From the NCBI RefSeq assembly GCF_006517435.1, contig NZ_VHQG01000004.1, positions 124,001 to 188,000 of the forward strand: a stretch of DNA of 64,000 nt, given 5' to 3'. A model generated the notes under the pieces. That model worked only from the letters and a program-made list of their open reading frames with translations. It made no database searches and was not told where the DNA came from. Shown here piece after piece: positions 34,004-41,501 of this stretch (the first letter of the stretch is position 1; each line of letters starts with the position of its first letter). Both the position numbers and the translations under genes were made by a program. This stretch comes from Schumannella soli (lineage in GTDB: Bacteria > Actinomycetota > Actinomycetes > Actinomycetales > Microbacteriaceae).

Positions 34004-34228
34004 TCAGCTCGCGAGCTGGACGATCAGCAGGATCGCCGCGACCACGCTGAGCACGGCGATGACGAGGGCGATCGCGATGAGGATGACGTGCACCTTGAGG
34101 AAGACGGTGGCGCGGCCGTTCTCGTCGCGGGCACGCGGGTCGTTCTTGATGCGCGGGTAGAAGCGCGGCCACGAGACCAGGTTGAACAGGGCGGTCAGCA
34201 GCAGCACGACGATGGCGAAGACGGTCAC
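34004..34228 (-). CDS. SCO4848-like small membrane protein
   Basis: A 74-residue protein with two membrane segments (FAIVVLLLTALFNLVSWP and VHVILIAIALVIAVLSVVAAILLIV) linked by a basic-acidic loop WPRFYPRIKNDPRARDENG. The SWPRF and FLKVH elements match the SCO4848 family of actinobacterial membrane proteins of unknown function. The GTG start at 34228 gives the family length. It is divergent from the MarR gene. Confidence 0.75.
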   Translation of the reverse strand: MTVFAIVVLLLTALFNLVSWPRFYPRIKNDPRARDENGRATVFLKVHVILIAIALVIAVLSVVAAILLIVQLAS

Positions 34229-34269
34229 GCGTCCACCGTATCCGCGGGCCGGTCGCGAGATAGTTAGCA

Positions 34270-34283
34270 GAGTTATATAACTC
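34270..34283. promoter_or_regulatory. Candidate MarR operator
   Basis: A perfect 14-bp palindrome GAGTTATATAACTC in an AT-rich patch that stands out in this genome, 18 bp before the MarR start codon. TACACT (34289-34294) ends 7 nt before the GTG. Binding of MarR here would block its own and the MFS gene's transcription. Confidence 0.65.
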
Positions 34284-34301
34284 GGGTATACACTTTGCCG
34301 A

Positions 34302-34739
34302 GTGAACAGAACCGACACCATCTCGTCGCTCGTTCAGTCGGCGCACCGCCTCGGTCGCATCGCCGCCCTCGCCACCGGCAACACCGCCCCCGTCGCGCAC
34401 TGGCGCACGCTCGCGGTGCTGGAGTCGGAGGGCCCCCTGCGCGTCGGGGAGCTGGCCGCCGCCTGCCGAGTCACCCAGCCCGGAATGACCCGCCTGCTCG
34501 CCACCCTCGTCGAGGTCGAGCACGTCACCCGCGTCGCCGACACCGCCGACTCGCGCGCCTGGCTCATCCAGCTCAGCCCGAAGGGCCGCGCCGCTCTCGA
34601 CGAGTGGCGCGGCGAGCTCGGCGAGGCGCTCACCCCCTGGTTCGACGGCCTCGACGACGCCGACTGGGCCGCCCTCGACCGGGCCGCCGACATCCTCGCG
34701 ACCCGCACCACCGCATCCCCCGAGAAGGTCACCGCATGA
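34302..34739 (+). CDS. MarR family regulator
   Basis: A 145-residue winged-helix regulator. The recognition helix is in LRVGELAAACRVTQPGMTRLLATL and the wing in VTRVADTADSRAWLIQLSPKGRAAL, the DxRxxxxxLT pattern of MarR. GTG 34302 follows a leaderless-type box. The stop overlaps the MFS gene start (ATGA), so regulator and transporter form one unit, the usual layout for an efflux system induced by its substrate. Confidence 0.92.
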   Translation: MNRTDTISSLVQSAHRLGRIAALATGNTAPVAHWRTLAVLESEGPLRVGELAAACRVTQPGMTRLLATLVEVEHVTRVADTADSRAWLIQLSPKGRAALDEWRGELGEALTPWFDGLDDADWAALDRAADILATRTTASPEKVTA

Positions 34740-36031
34740 CGAACGACACCCACACGCAGCACGGCAGCACCCACCACGGTGGCGCGCACCACGGCGGCGC
34801 CGAGAAGCCGCACATCCTCAAGCAGCCCAAGCAGGTCTGGGCGGTCGCCTTCGCCTGCGTGATCGCCTTCATGGGCATCGGCCTCGTCGACCCGATCCTG
34901 CCGGCCATCGCGAAGGACCTGCAGGCGACCGAGACGCAGACCGAGCTGCTCTTCACGAGCTACCTGCTCATCACCGGCATCGCGATGCTCGTCACGAGCT
35001 TCATCTCGAGCCGCATCGGCGCGCGGGCGACCCTGTTGATCGGCCTTGGCCTGATCGTCGTCTTCGCCGCGCTGGCGGCGCTGAGCGGCAGCGTGGATGC
35101 GGTCATCGGCTTCCGGGCCGGCTGGGGGCTCGGCAACGCCCTCTTCATCTCCACGGCCCTCGCGACGATCGTCGGCGCGGCGAGCGGCGGCTCGAGCGCG
35201 GCGATCATCCTCTACGAGGCCGCGCTCGGGCTCGGCATCGCCGTCGGTCCGCTCGTCGGCGGTCTGCTCGGCTCGATCGCCTGGCAGGGCCCGTTCTTCG
35301 GTGTCGCCGTGCTCATGGCGATCGCCTTCATCGCGATCACGGTGCTGCTGGGCAAGGACGACAAGGCGAGCCGCCAGCCGACGAAGCTCTCCGCTCCGCT
35401 GCGCGCGCTGCGCGATCCGGGCCTGCTGACCCTCGCGATCGCCGCCCTGTTCTACAACATCGGCTTCTTCACGCTGCTGGCCTGGACTCCGTTCGCGCTG
35501 CCGAAGACCTTCACCCCGCTCGATCTCGGCGTGACCTTCTTCGGCTGGGGCCTCGCGGTCGCCGTGTCGAGCGTCTGGCTCGCCCCGCTGCTGACCGCCC
35601 GCGTGCGCCGCACCACGGCGCTCGCGATCGCGCTGCCGCTGCTCGCGCTCACGCTCATCGTCGCCGGCGTCTTCGCGGCGATCCCGACCGTGCTCGTGGT
35701 CTGCGTGATCGTCGGCGGCCTGTTCCTCGGCGTGCTCAACACGGTGCTGACCGAGTCGGTCATGGAGGCCACCGACCTGCCGCGCTCCGTCGCCTCGTCG
35801 TCGTATTCGGCCGTGCGCTTCGTCGGCGGCGCGATCGCCCCGCCGCTCGCCGCCCTGATCAAGGCCCTCACGGGCAGCGTCGGCATCCCCTTCTACGTCG
35901 GCGGCGTCTCGGTGCTGGTGGCGACAATCGTCATCCTCGCCCGCCGTTCGGCGCTCGCCCGGGTCGACGGCGAGGCGGAGCCGCCCGCGATCACCGAAGC
36001 CGACGCGATCGGACTCGGCGACGCGGCCTGA
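34736..36031 (+). CDS. MFS efflux transporter with His-rich N-terminus
   Basis: A 431-residue major facilitator with 12 predicted membrane segments beginning at AVAFACVIAFMGIGLVDPIL; the first-loop motif SRIGARATLLIG replaces the usual G-x-L-a-D-r-x-G-r-k-x. The cytoplasmic N-terminus HTQHGSTHHGGAHHGG has seven His in about 16 residues and could bind a divalent metal. Cotranscribed with MarR, so drug or toxic-compound efflux is inferred; metal export is possible but unproved. Confidence 0.9.
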   Translation: MTNDTHTQHGSTHHGGAHHGGAEKPHILKQPKQVWAVAFACVIAFMGIGLVDPILPAIAKDLQATETQTELLFTSYLLITGIAMLVTSFISSRIGARATLLIGLGLIVVFAALAALSGSVDAVIGFRAGWGLGNALFISTALATIVGAASGGSSAAIILYEAALGLGIAVGPLVGGLLGSIAWQGPFFGVAVLMAIAFIAITVLLGKDDKASRQPTKLSAPLRALRDPGLLTLAIAALFYNIGFFTLLAWTPFALPKTFTPLDLGVTFFGWGLAVAVSSVWLAPLLTARVRRTTALAIALPLLALTLIVAGVFAAIPTVLVVCVIVGGLFLGVLNTVLTESVMEATDLPRSVASSSYSAVRFVGGAIAPPLAALIKALTGSVGIPFYVGGVSVLVATIVILARRSALARVDGEAEPPAITEADAIGLGDAA

Positions 36032-36178
36032 GGCGCGCAGACGGGCGGGTGGATGCGGGTCACGCGACGCCGCGCATCCACCCTTCTGCCGTCCCTCAAC
36101 CGGGGCGCTGCCGCCGATCCGTCCCCAGTCCGGAGAGCATCCGGTCGCGCACATCCCCCGATCGATAAGGTGAACCCC

Positions 36179-36799
36179 GTGCCTCACGCGGATGTACTGG
36201 TCTGGATCGACTGCGAGATGACGGGACTCGACCTCGAGGTCGACGAGCTCGTCGAGGTCGCGGTCGTCGTCACCGACTACGACCTCAAGCCCCTCGACGA
36301 CGGCTTCAGCGTCGTCATCAAGCCGGATCAGTCGGCGCTCGACAACATGGGCGACTTCGTGCGCGACATGCACACGACGAGCGGGCTCATCGACGAGATC
36401 CCGAACGGCGTCTCGCTCGCCGACGCCGAATACCAGGTGCTCGAGTACATCCTGAAGTTCGCGCCCGAGAACCGCACGGCCCCGCTGGCCGGCAACACGA
36501 TCGGCACCGACCGCTCGTTCCTCGCGAAGTACATGCCGCGGGTCGACAACCACCTGCACTACCGCAGCGTCGACGTCTCCAGCATCAAGGAGCTCTCGCG
36601 CCGCTGGTTCCCGCGCGCGTACTTCCAGTCCCCCACCAAGAACGGCGGACACCGCGCGCTCGCCGACATCCTCGAGTCGATCCGCGAGCTCGAGTACTAC
36701 CGTCGCGCGGTCTTCGTGGGCGACCCGGGGCCGACCAGCGACGAGGCGAAGGCGGCCTCGGAAGCGGTCGTGTCACTCTGGGCCCCGCGTTTGTCGTAG
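36179..36799 (+). CDS. orn: Oligoribonuclease
   Basis: A 206-residue DEDDh 3'-5' exonuclease that degrades 2-5 nt RNAs, including pGpG. The motifs are VWIDCEMTGLDLEVDELVE (Exo I, Asp and Glu), GNTIGTDRSFL (Exo II) and HRALADILESIRELEYYR (Exo III, His and Asp). TAAGGT (36166-36171) ends 7 nt before the GTG start, giving a leaderless message. The orn gene followed by tRNA-His is an arrangement I know from actinobacteria. Confidence 0.96.
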   Translation: MPHADVLVWIDCEMTGLDLEVDELVEVAVVVTDYDLKPLDDGFSVVIKPDQSALDNMGDFVRDMHTTSGLIDEIPNGVSLADAEYQVLEYILKFAPENRTAPLAGNTIGTDRSFLAKYMPRVDNHLHYRSVDVSSIKELSRRWFPRAYFQSPTKNGGHRALADILESIRELEYYRRAVFVGDPGPTSDEAKAASEAVVSLWAPRLS

Positions 36800-36842
36800 T
36801 ATCGTCTGGTTGCGTCCAGACGGAAGCGTCGGAAGCGCACAT

Positions 36843-36919
36843 GGTGGGTGTAGCTCAGTTGGTAGAGCACTGGCTTGTGGTGCCGGTGGCCGCGGGTTCA
36901 AGTCCCGTCATCCACCCCA
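36843..36919 (+). tRNA. tRNA-His (anticodon GTG)
   Basis: A complete cloverleaf: G at -1 (36843), acceptor GTGGGTG (36844-36850) with CATCCAC (36909-36915), anticodon GTG at 36877-36879, discriminator C and encoded CCA at 36917-36919. The extra G-1 opposite C73 is the tRNA-His identity element. The final A of CCA is also the first base of the ATG assigned to clpS. Confidence 0.96.
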
Positions 36920-37263
36920 TGTCACGTCCAGTCCCCGCCCTCGCCGATCACGGTGAGGGGGGGACTGACGTCCTTTCCCGGCCGGATCTCGATCTCGAGC
37001 GGGACGAGCTCACCGTGGCCGACTTCTCGACGCCGTGGCTCACGATCGTCTGGAACGACCCGGTCAATCTCATGGCCTACGTCGAGCGGGTGTTCCGCCG
37101 CTACTTCGGCTACCCGCAGGGCGAGGCGCACCGGCTGATGATGCTCGTGCACACCGAGGGTCGCGCCGTCGTCGCCTCGGGTCCGCGCGAGGAGATGGAA
37201 CGGCACGTCGAGGCGATGCACGAGTACGGCCTGCAGGCCACGGTCGCCAAGGACGACGCGTGA
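36919..37263 (+). CDS. clpS: ClpS adaptor of Clp protease
   Basis: A 114-residue N-end-rule adaptor that delivers substrates to ClpAP/ClpCP. The core is TPWLTIVWNDPVNLMAYV followed by FGYPQGEAHRLMMLVHTEG and the C-terminal VEAMHEYGLQATV. ATG 36919 shares a base with the tRNA-His CCA and has no ribosome site; the alternative GTG 37015 would give an 82-residue protein starting just before the core and might be the real start. It overlaps the DUF2017 gene by GTGA. ClpS next to DUF2017 is a conserved pair. Confidence 0.9.
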   Translation: MSRPVPALADHGEGGTDVLSRPDLDLERDELTVADFSTPWLTIVWNDPVNLMAYVERVFRRYFGYPQGEAHRLMMLVHTEGRAVVASGPREEMERHVEAMHEYGLQATVAKDDA

Positions 37264-37853
37264 CCCGGGTGCGCGCCGAGGGCACGGGCGTGCGCGTGGA
37301 CTTCGCCGAGGGCGAGGCGGGCATCCTCGCGGGACTCGCCGAGCAGCTGGCCGAGATCGTCGACGACGAGCGCGATCCGGCGCGCGGGCGGATGCTGCCC
37401 TCCGCCTACCCGGACGACGCCGAGGCCGATGCGGAGTTCCGGCGCTGGACCACGAGCGACCTCGTCGACCGCAAGGCCGCGGCGGCGCGACGCCTGGCTG
37501 CGCGGCTGCACGCCGACGAGTCGAGCGCGCTGCTCGATCCGGACGAGGCGGACGGCTGGGCGCGGACGCTCACCGATCTGCGCACCGCCCTCGCTTCGCG
37601 ACTCGGCATCGAGACCGACGACGACGCGGTGCCGAACACGACGCCGGGCGCCGTCTACGAGTGGCTCGGCCAGCTGCAGTGGACGCTGATCGAAGCGCTC
37701 GACGAGCTCGACGGCATCGCGCCGACCGAGATCGCGCTGCCCGACGGGATCGAGCACGCCGACACCGACGACGATGACGACGACGCCGATGCGCACGATG
37801 ATCGACGTGACGACGACGAGGGCGGCGCCGCCCCGAGCGGAGGAGCGCGATGA
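37260..37853 (+). CDS. DUF2017 family protein
   Basis: A 197-residue helical protein of the DUF2017 family, a standard partner of clpS in actinobacteria. Typical segments are EAGILAGLAEQLAEIVDD, the AYPDDAEADAEFRRWT linker with acidic-aromatic pattern, and TPGAVYEWLGQLQWTLIEAL. The last 40 residues are a run of Asp and His followed by a Gly-rich end, unlike the core. It is coupled to clpS by GTGA and to the metallopeptidase by ATGA. A role in N-end-rule proteolysis is suggested by context only. Confidence 0.9.
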   Translation: MTRVRAEGTGVRVDFAEGEAGILAGLAEQLAEIVDDERDPARGRMLPSAYPDDAEADAEFRRWTTSDLVDRKAAAARRLAARLHADESSALLDPDEADGWARTLTDLRTALASRLGIETDDDAVPNTTPGAVYEWLGQLQWTLIEALDELDGIAPTEIALPDGIEHADTDDDDDDADAHDDRRDDDEGGAAPSGGAR

Positions 37854-38203
37854 GCCTGGAGCTGACACCCGAGGAGTTCGAGACGGTCGTCGTCGACGAG
37901 CTGGATGCGCTGCCCGACGAGATGGTCGACGGACTCGAGAACGTGGTCTTCGTCACGGAGGACCGCCCGGAGGACCGCTCACTCGACCTGCTCGGCCTCT
38001 ACGAGGGCACGGCGCTGACCGAGCGCGACGTCTACGGCTTCGGCGAGCTGCCCGACCGGATCGTGCTCTACCGCGAGCCGCTCCTCGCGATCAGCGAGAC
38101 CGAGGACGAGCTGCGCGACGAGATCCACGTCACCCTCGTGCACGAGATCGCGCACTACTACGGCATCGACGACGACGAGCTGCACCGGCTGGGCTGGGCC
38201 TGA
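37850..38203 (+). CDS. Minimal zincin metallopeptidase-family protein
   Basis: A 117-residue protein of the metallopeptidase family (minimal MMP-like zincin). The zinc motif is HEIAHYYGIDDDEL, with HExxHxxG-x-x-D geometry, near residues 99-112. An acidic N-terminus carries ELTPEEFETVVVDELDALP, the family signature. It is the last gene of the clpS-DUF2017 unit, joined by ATGA, so it may share in protein quality control. Substrate is unknown. Confidence 0.9.
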   Translation: MSLELTPEEFETVVVDELDALPDEMVDGLENVVFVTEDRPEDRSLDLLGLYEGTALTERDVYGFGELPDRIVLYREPLLAISETEDELRDEIHVTLVHEIAHYYGIDDDELHRLGWA

Positions 38204-38235
38204 GGTTCTCGCTCCATCCCAGCCGGTGACACGTC

Positions 38236-39921
38236 TCAGTCCGAGGTGCGGATCCAGGCGGTCGTCGCGGGCGGCAGCTCCGCGCTGGAGAGCGCCTCGC
38301 TCGAGAGCAGCAGCTCGCCCTCGGGCAGCGGGATGTTCGTCTCGCCCAGGTTCGTCACGACGAGCCAGCCACCGGGGCGCCGGAAGGCGAGCACCGCATC
38401 CGGGTCGCCGACCTCGACCCAGTCGAGGGTCTCGTCGCCCTGCAGCCGCCGGCGCAGCGCGAGGGCGCTGCGGTAGAGCTCGAGCGTCGAGCCGGGAACA
38501 CCCGCCTCGGCCTCGACGGAGCTGGCTCCGAACCAGGCCGGCTGCGGCAGATGCGCGCCGGCCGAGCCGAAGCCGAACGACGGGCCGCTGACGGTCCACG
38601 GGATCGGCACCCGGCATCCGTCGCGTCCGATCTCGCCGCCGTTCGTGCGGAAGAAGGTCGGATCCTGACGCTGGTCGGCGGGGATGTCGGCGACCTCGTG
38701 CAGGCCGAGCTCCTCGCCCTCGTAGAGGTAGGCCGAGCCGGGCAGGCCGAGCAGCAGCAGCGTCGCGGCCCGAGCCTTGCGCAGGCCGCCGAGCGCATCG
38801 AGCGGCGGCTCCTCTCCGCCGGAGAGCAGCCAGGCGGTTCCGCTCTTCAGGGTGTCGGCGCCCTCGCCGGTGCCGCGCGGCGGCAGGCCGTAGCGGGTCG
38901 CGTGGCGCACGACGTCGTGGTTCGAGAGCACCCAGGTGCTGCTCGATCCGCTCGACGCCGACTGCGCGAGGTTGAAGGAGATGATCTGGCGGAACTGGTC
39001 CGCGTCGAAGTCGGCCTCGAGCAGATCGAAGTTGAAGGCCTGGCCGAGCGCCGTGGCGTAGCGGGCACGCCGGGATGCCGGCACCCAGGCCTCGGCGACG
39101 GCGATGCGCGGCGGCGTGTACTCGGCGAAGACGCGGCGCCAGTCGGCGTAGATCTCCTCGAGCTCGTCGCGATCCCAGAGGGCGTGGCTGCCGTCCTCGC
39201 GCTTCGCGATCTCGGCCAGCTGGGCGGCGCTCGGCAGCACCGGCGGGAGATCCTTCGCAAGGCCGTGCGCGACATCCACCCGGAAGCCATCGACGCCGCG
39301 GTCGCTCCAGAAGCGCAGCGTCGTGAGGAAGTCCTCGCGCACCTCGGGCAGCGCCCAGTTCAGGTCGGGCTGCTCGGTGGCGAAGATATGCAGGTACCAC
39401 TGGCCGTCGCCGACCGGCTCCCAGGCGGAGCCGCCGAACACCGACTGCCAGTCGGAGGGCGGCAGCTCGCCGTTCTCGCCGAGCCCGTCGCGGAAGACGT
39501 AGCGCGAGCGGGCGTGCGAGCCCTTCGGCGACGCGAGCGCCTCCTGGAACCAGACGTGGCGGTTCGAGCTGTGGTTCGGCACGATGTCGACGATCACGCG
39601 GATGCCGGCGCCGTGCAGCGCGGCGACCATCGCGTCGAAATCGTCGAGCGTGCCCAGGCGCGGGTCGACGTTCCGGTAGTCGTCGACGTCGTAACCGCCG
39701 TCGGCGAGCGCCGAGGGATAGAACGGACTCAGCCAGACCGCATCCACGCCCAGGTCGCGCAGGTAGCTCACGCGACTCGTGACGCCGGGCAGGTCGCCGA
39801 TCCCGTCGCCGTCGGCATCCGCGAAGCTGCGCGGATACACCTGGTAGACGACGGCCTGACGCCACCAGTCGGGGTCGAGGCCGAGCGGGACGGCGTCGGA
39901 TCGGGTGTCGGGCTGGGCCAT
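38236..39921 (-). CDS. GH13 alpha-glucosidase
   Basis: A 561-residue intracellular glycoside hydrolase family 13 enzyme of the oligo-1,6-glucosidase/alpha-glucosidase type. Conserved regions: VVYQVYPRSFADADGDGIGD with breaks, DIVPNHSS (region I), GFRVDVAHGL with the nucleophile Asp (II), VAEAWVP with the acid/base Glu (III) and LSNHDVVR (IV). It hydrolyses short alpha-glucosides to glucose. No transporter adjoins it. A perfect CGAAA...TTTCG dyad 90 bp before the start suggests control by a LacI-family repressor. Confidence 0.93.
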   Translation of the reverse strand: MAQPDTRSDAVPLGLDPDWWRQAVVYQVYPRSFADADGDGIGDLPGVTSRVSYLRDLGVDAVWLSPFYPSALADGGYDVDDYRNVDPRLGTLDDFDAMVAALHGAGIRVIVDIVPNHSSNRHVWFQEALASPKGSHARSRYVFRDGLGENGELPPSDWQSVFGGSAWEPVGDGQWYLHIFATEQPDLNWALPEVREDFLTTLRFWSDRGVDGFRVDVAHGLAKDLPPVLPSAAQLAEIAKREDGSHALWDRDELEEIYADWRRVFAEYTPPRIAVAEAWVPASRRARYATALGQAFNFDLLEADFDADQFRQIISFNLAQSASSGSSSTWVLSNHDVVRHATRYGLPPRGTGEGADTLKSGTAWLLSGGEEPPLDALGGLRKARAATLLLLGLPGSAYLYEGEELGLHEVADIPADQRQDPTFFRTNGGEIGRDGCRVPIPWTVSGPSFGFGSAGAHLPQPAWFGASSVEAEAGVPGSTLELYRSALALRRRLQGDETLDWVEVGDPDAVLAFRRPGGWLVVTNLGETNIPLPEGELLLSSEALSSAELPPATTAWIRTSD

Positions 39922-40010
39922 TCGGCATCCTCTCGTGCGGGGTCACGTCATCGTGTGGTCACGCGGTCCTTCCACCCTGCCGCATCGGGACGGGATCGCG
40001 CACGGCCGCG

Positions 40011-40025
40011 CCGAAATCGTTTCGG
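40011..40025. promoter_or_regulatory. Candidate LacI-type operator
   Basis: Perfect 15-bp dyad CCGAAATCGTTTCGG upstream of the alpha-glucosidase gene (start at 39921). CGAAA/TTTCG half-sites are usual for LacI-family sugar repressors. It could instead act on a gene outside this unit; no LacI gene is in the window. Confidence 0.55.
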
Positions 40026-40084
40026 ATGCGGCGCGACGTTCAGGCCTGCACCGCATCCGGGCCGGGCCCGCTGTCGTGGATGCG

Positions 40085-40690
40085 TCAGCGCGCGAGCGGC
40101 GGATAGCCGCCCGCGACGACGAGATCGGCGAGCTCGCGCGGCCGCTCCCGGGCGGCGAACGTCTCCTCCTGCCGCGCCCAGCGCTCCCAGTGCGGCGCGT
40201 AGGTCTCGCCGTCGCGCGCGATCGCCCGGCGCCGGCGCTCGACGTCGTCGAGGTCGATCCAGATGGCGAGGTCGGCGAGCGCGCGATTCGCGCGGCTGAG
40301 CGCCCCGCAGCCCTCGATCACGAGCGGTGGGCCGTCATCGTCGACGCCGGTCGGCAGTGGATGCCACTGGCCGGGTCGGTCGGCATCCCAGTTCCAGCCG
40401 GTGTAGCCGGGATCGACCGCGCGCAGCACGGTCTCGTGCACGGCGCGGCTGCCCGCCTCGAGGCCGCCCCAGCCGGGGTAGAGCGCGTCGAGGCTGAGCA
40501 GGTGCGCCCCGAGGCGCGGGGCGAGGTCGCGGCCGAAGCTCGTCTTGCCGGCGCCCGAGCGGCCGTCGACGAGCACGACAGGGCGACGCGGTGCGACGCC
40601 CGAGTCGCCGGCCGGCGCCCGCACCCGGTCGACGACGAGGTCGAGCAGCTCGGTCGCCGAGACCGGCTCGAGGCGACGCGGCTCAGCCAC
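40085..40690 (-). CDS. Uridine-kinase-like P-loop kinase
   Basis: A 201-residue P-loop protein with Walker A GRSGAGKTS near residue 43, a LLSLDALYPGW segment where uridine kinases place a catalytic Asp, and LVIEGCGALS as Walker B-like strand. It fits the uridine kinase/phosphoribulokinase-like group; the exact substrate is unknown. Its start overlaps the EcfT gene by 8 nt, making it the last gene of the TPP-riboswitch operon. A role in phosphorylating imported thiamine, HMP or a related alcohol is attractive but is inference from context. Confidence 0.75.
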   Translation of the reverse strand: MAEPRRLEPVSATELLDLVVDRVRAPAGDSGVAPRRPVVLVDGRSGAGKTSFGRDLAPRLGAHLLSLDALYPGWGGLEAGSRAVHETVLRAVDPGYTGWNWDADRPGQWHPLPTGVDDDGPPLVIEGCGALSRANRALADLAIWIDLDDVERRRRAIARDGETYAPHWERWARQEETFAARERPRELADLVVAGGYPPLAR

Positions 40691-41501
40691 CGATGAACCG
40701 CCAGGATCCGGTCAGCACGGATGCCGTCACGGCGACCGCCGCGACAAGCGTGCCGACGCCGATGAGCGCCGCGTCGACGCGGCCGAAGCTCGACGGCCTC
40801 GCCCAGGTGCGCGGGGTGTCGCCGCCGAAGCCGCGCGCCTCCATCGCGGTCGCGAGCAGTCCCCCGCGACGCAGCGCCAGCACGAGCAGCCCGAAGCACT
40901 GCCGCAGCAGAGCACCCGGCCCTCGGCGGTCGCCGAGCCCCCGGGCGCGCCGGGCGAGCGTGATCGCGCGCCAGTCGTCGCCGAGCAGCGCGAGCATCCG
41001 GAGTCCCGCGAGCGCGCCGATCACGAAGCGCTGCGGCAGCCGCACGATCTGCCCGAGGCCGTCGGCGAGATCCGTCGGATCGACGCCGGCGAACAGCACG
41101 ATCGCGGGCAGCGCGATCGCCAGCACGCGCAGCACCGAGGCGATCGCCAGAGCGGCCGAGCCCGCGGTCACGTGCACGAGCGCCCAGGAGAAGTAGACCT
41201 CGCCCGAGGCCTGGCCGTAGAGCAGGATCGTGACAGCTCCGAGCGGAGCGAGCACCCAGGCGATCGCGGTGACCTTCCAGAAGCGCCGCCAGCCGATGCC
41301 GATGAGGGGCATGAGCAGCAGTTCCAGGGCGAGCGCGACGCCCGCCGACACCGGATCGATCGTGAGCACGAAGCCGAGCACGATCGGGGCCGAGGCGATC
41401 AGCCGGGCGACCGGGTTCGCGGCGGCGACGCGCGCGGGCAGTGAGCGGGCGGGCGGCGCGGAACGCACGCCCGGGCGCGCCGGCGCGATCGGGGCGGTCA
41501 C
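40683..41501 (-). CDS. ykoC: ECF transporter T component (YkoC-like)
   Basis: A 272-residue membrane protein with five to six hydrophobic segments and the coupling motifs ARRARGLGD and AMEARGFGG, the two Ala-Arg-Gly helices that contact the ATPases in EcfT proteins. It transmits ATP hydrolysis to the S component at 43054-43701. GTG start overlaps the ATPase gene's stop as GTGA. The gene lies behind a TPP riboswitch, so this is the T component of a YkoEDC-type thiamine/HMP importer. Confidence 0.92.
   Translation of the reverse strand: MTAPIAPARPGVRSAPPARSLPARVAAANPVARLIASAPIVLGFVLTIDPVSAGVALALELLLMPLIGIGWRRFWKVTAIAWVLAPLGAVTILLYGQASGEVYFSWALVHVTAGSAALAIASVLRVLAIALPAIVLFAGVDPTDLADGLGQIVRLPQRFVIGALAGLRMLALLGDDWRAITLARRARGLGDRRGPGALLRQCFGLLVLALRRGGLLATAMEARGFGGDTPRTWARPSSFGRVDAALIGVGTLVAAVAVTASVLTGSWRFIGG

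Noticed and set aside
34334-36652. Minus-strand open frame of 772 codons
   Set aside because: Antisense to the MarR, MFS and orn genes; composition is Arg/Asp/Gln-rich shadow sequence.
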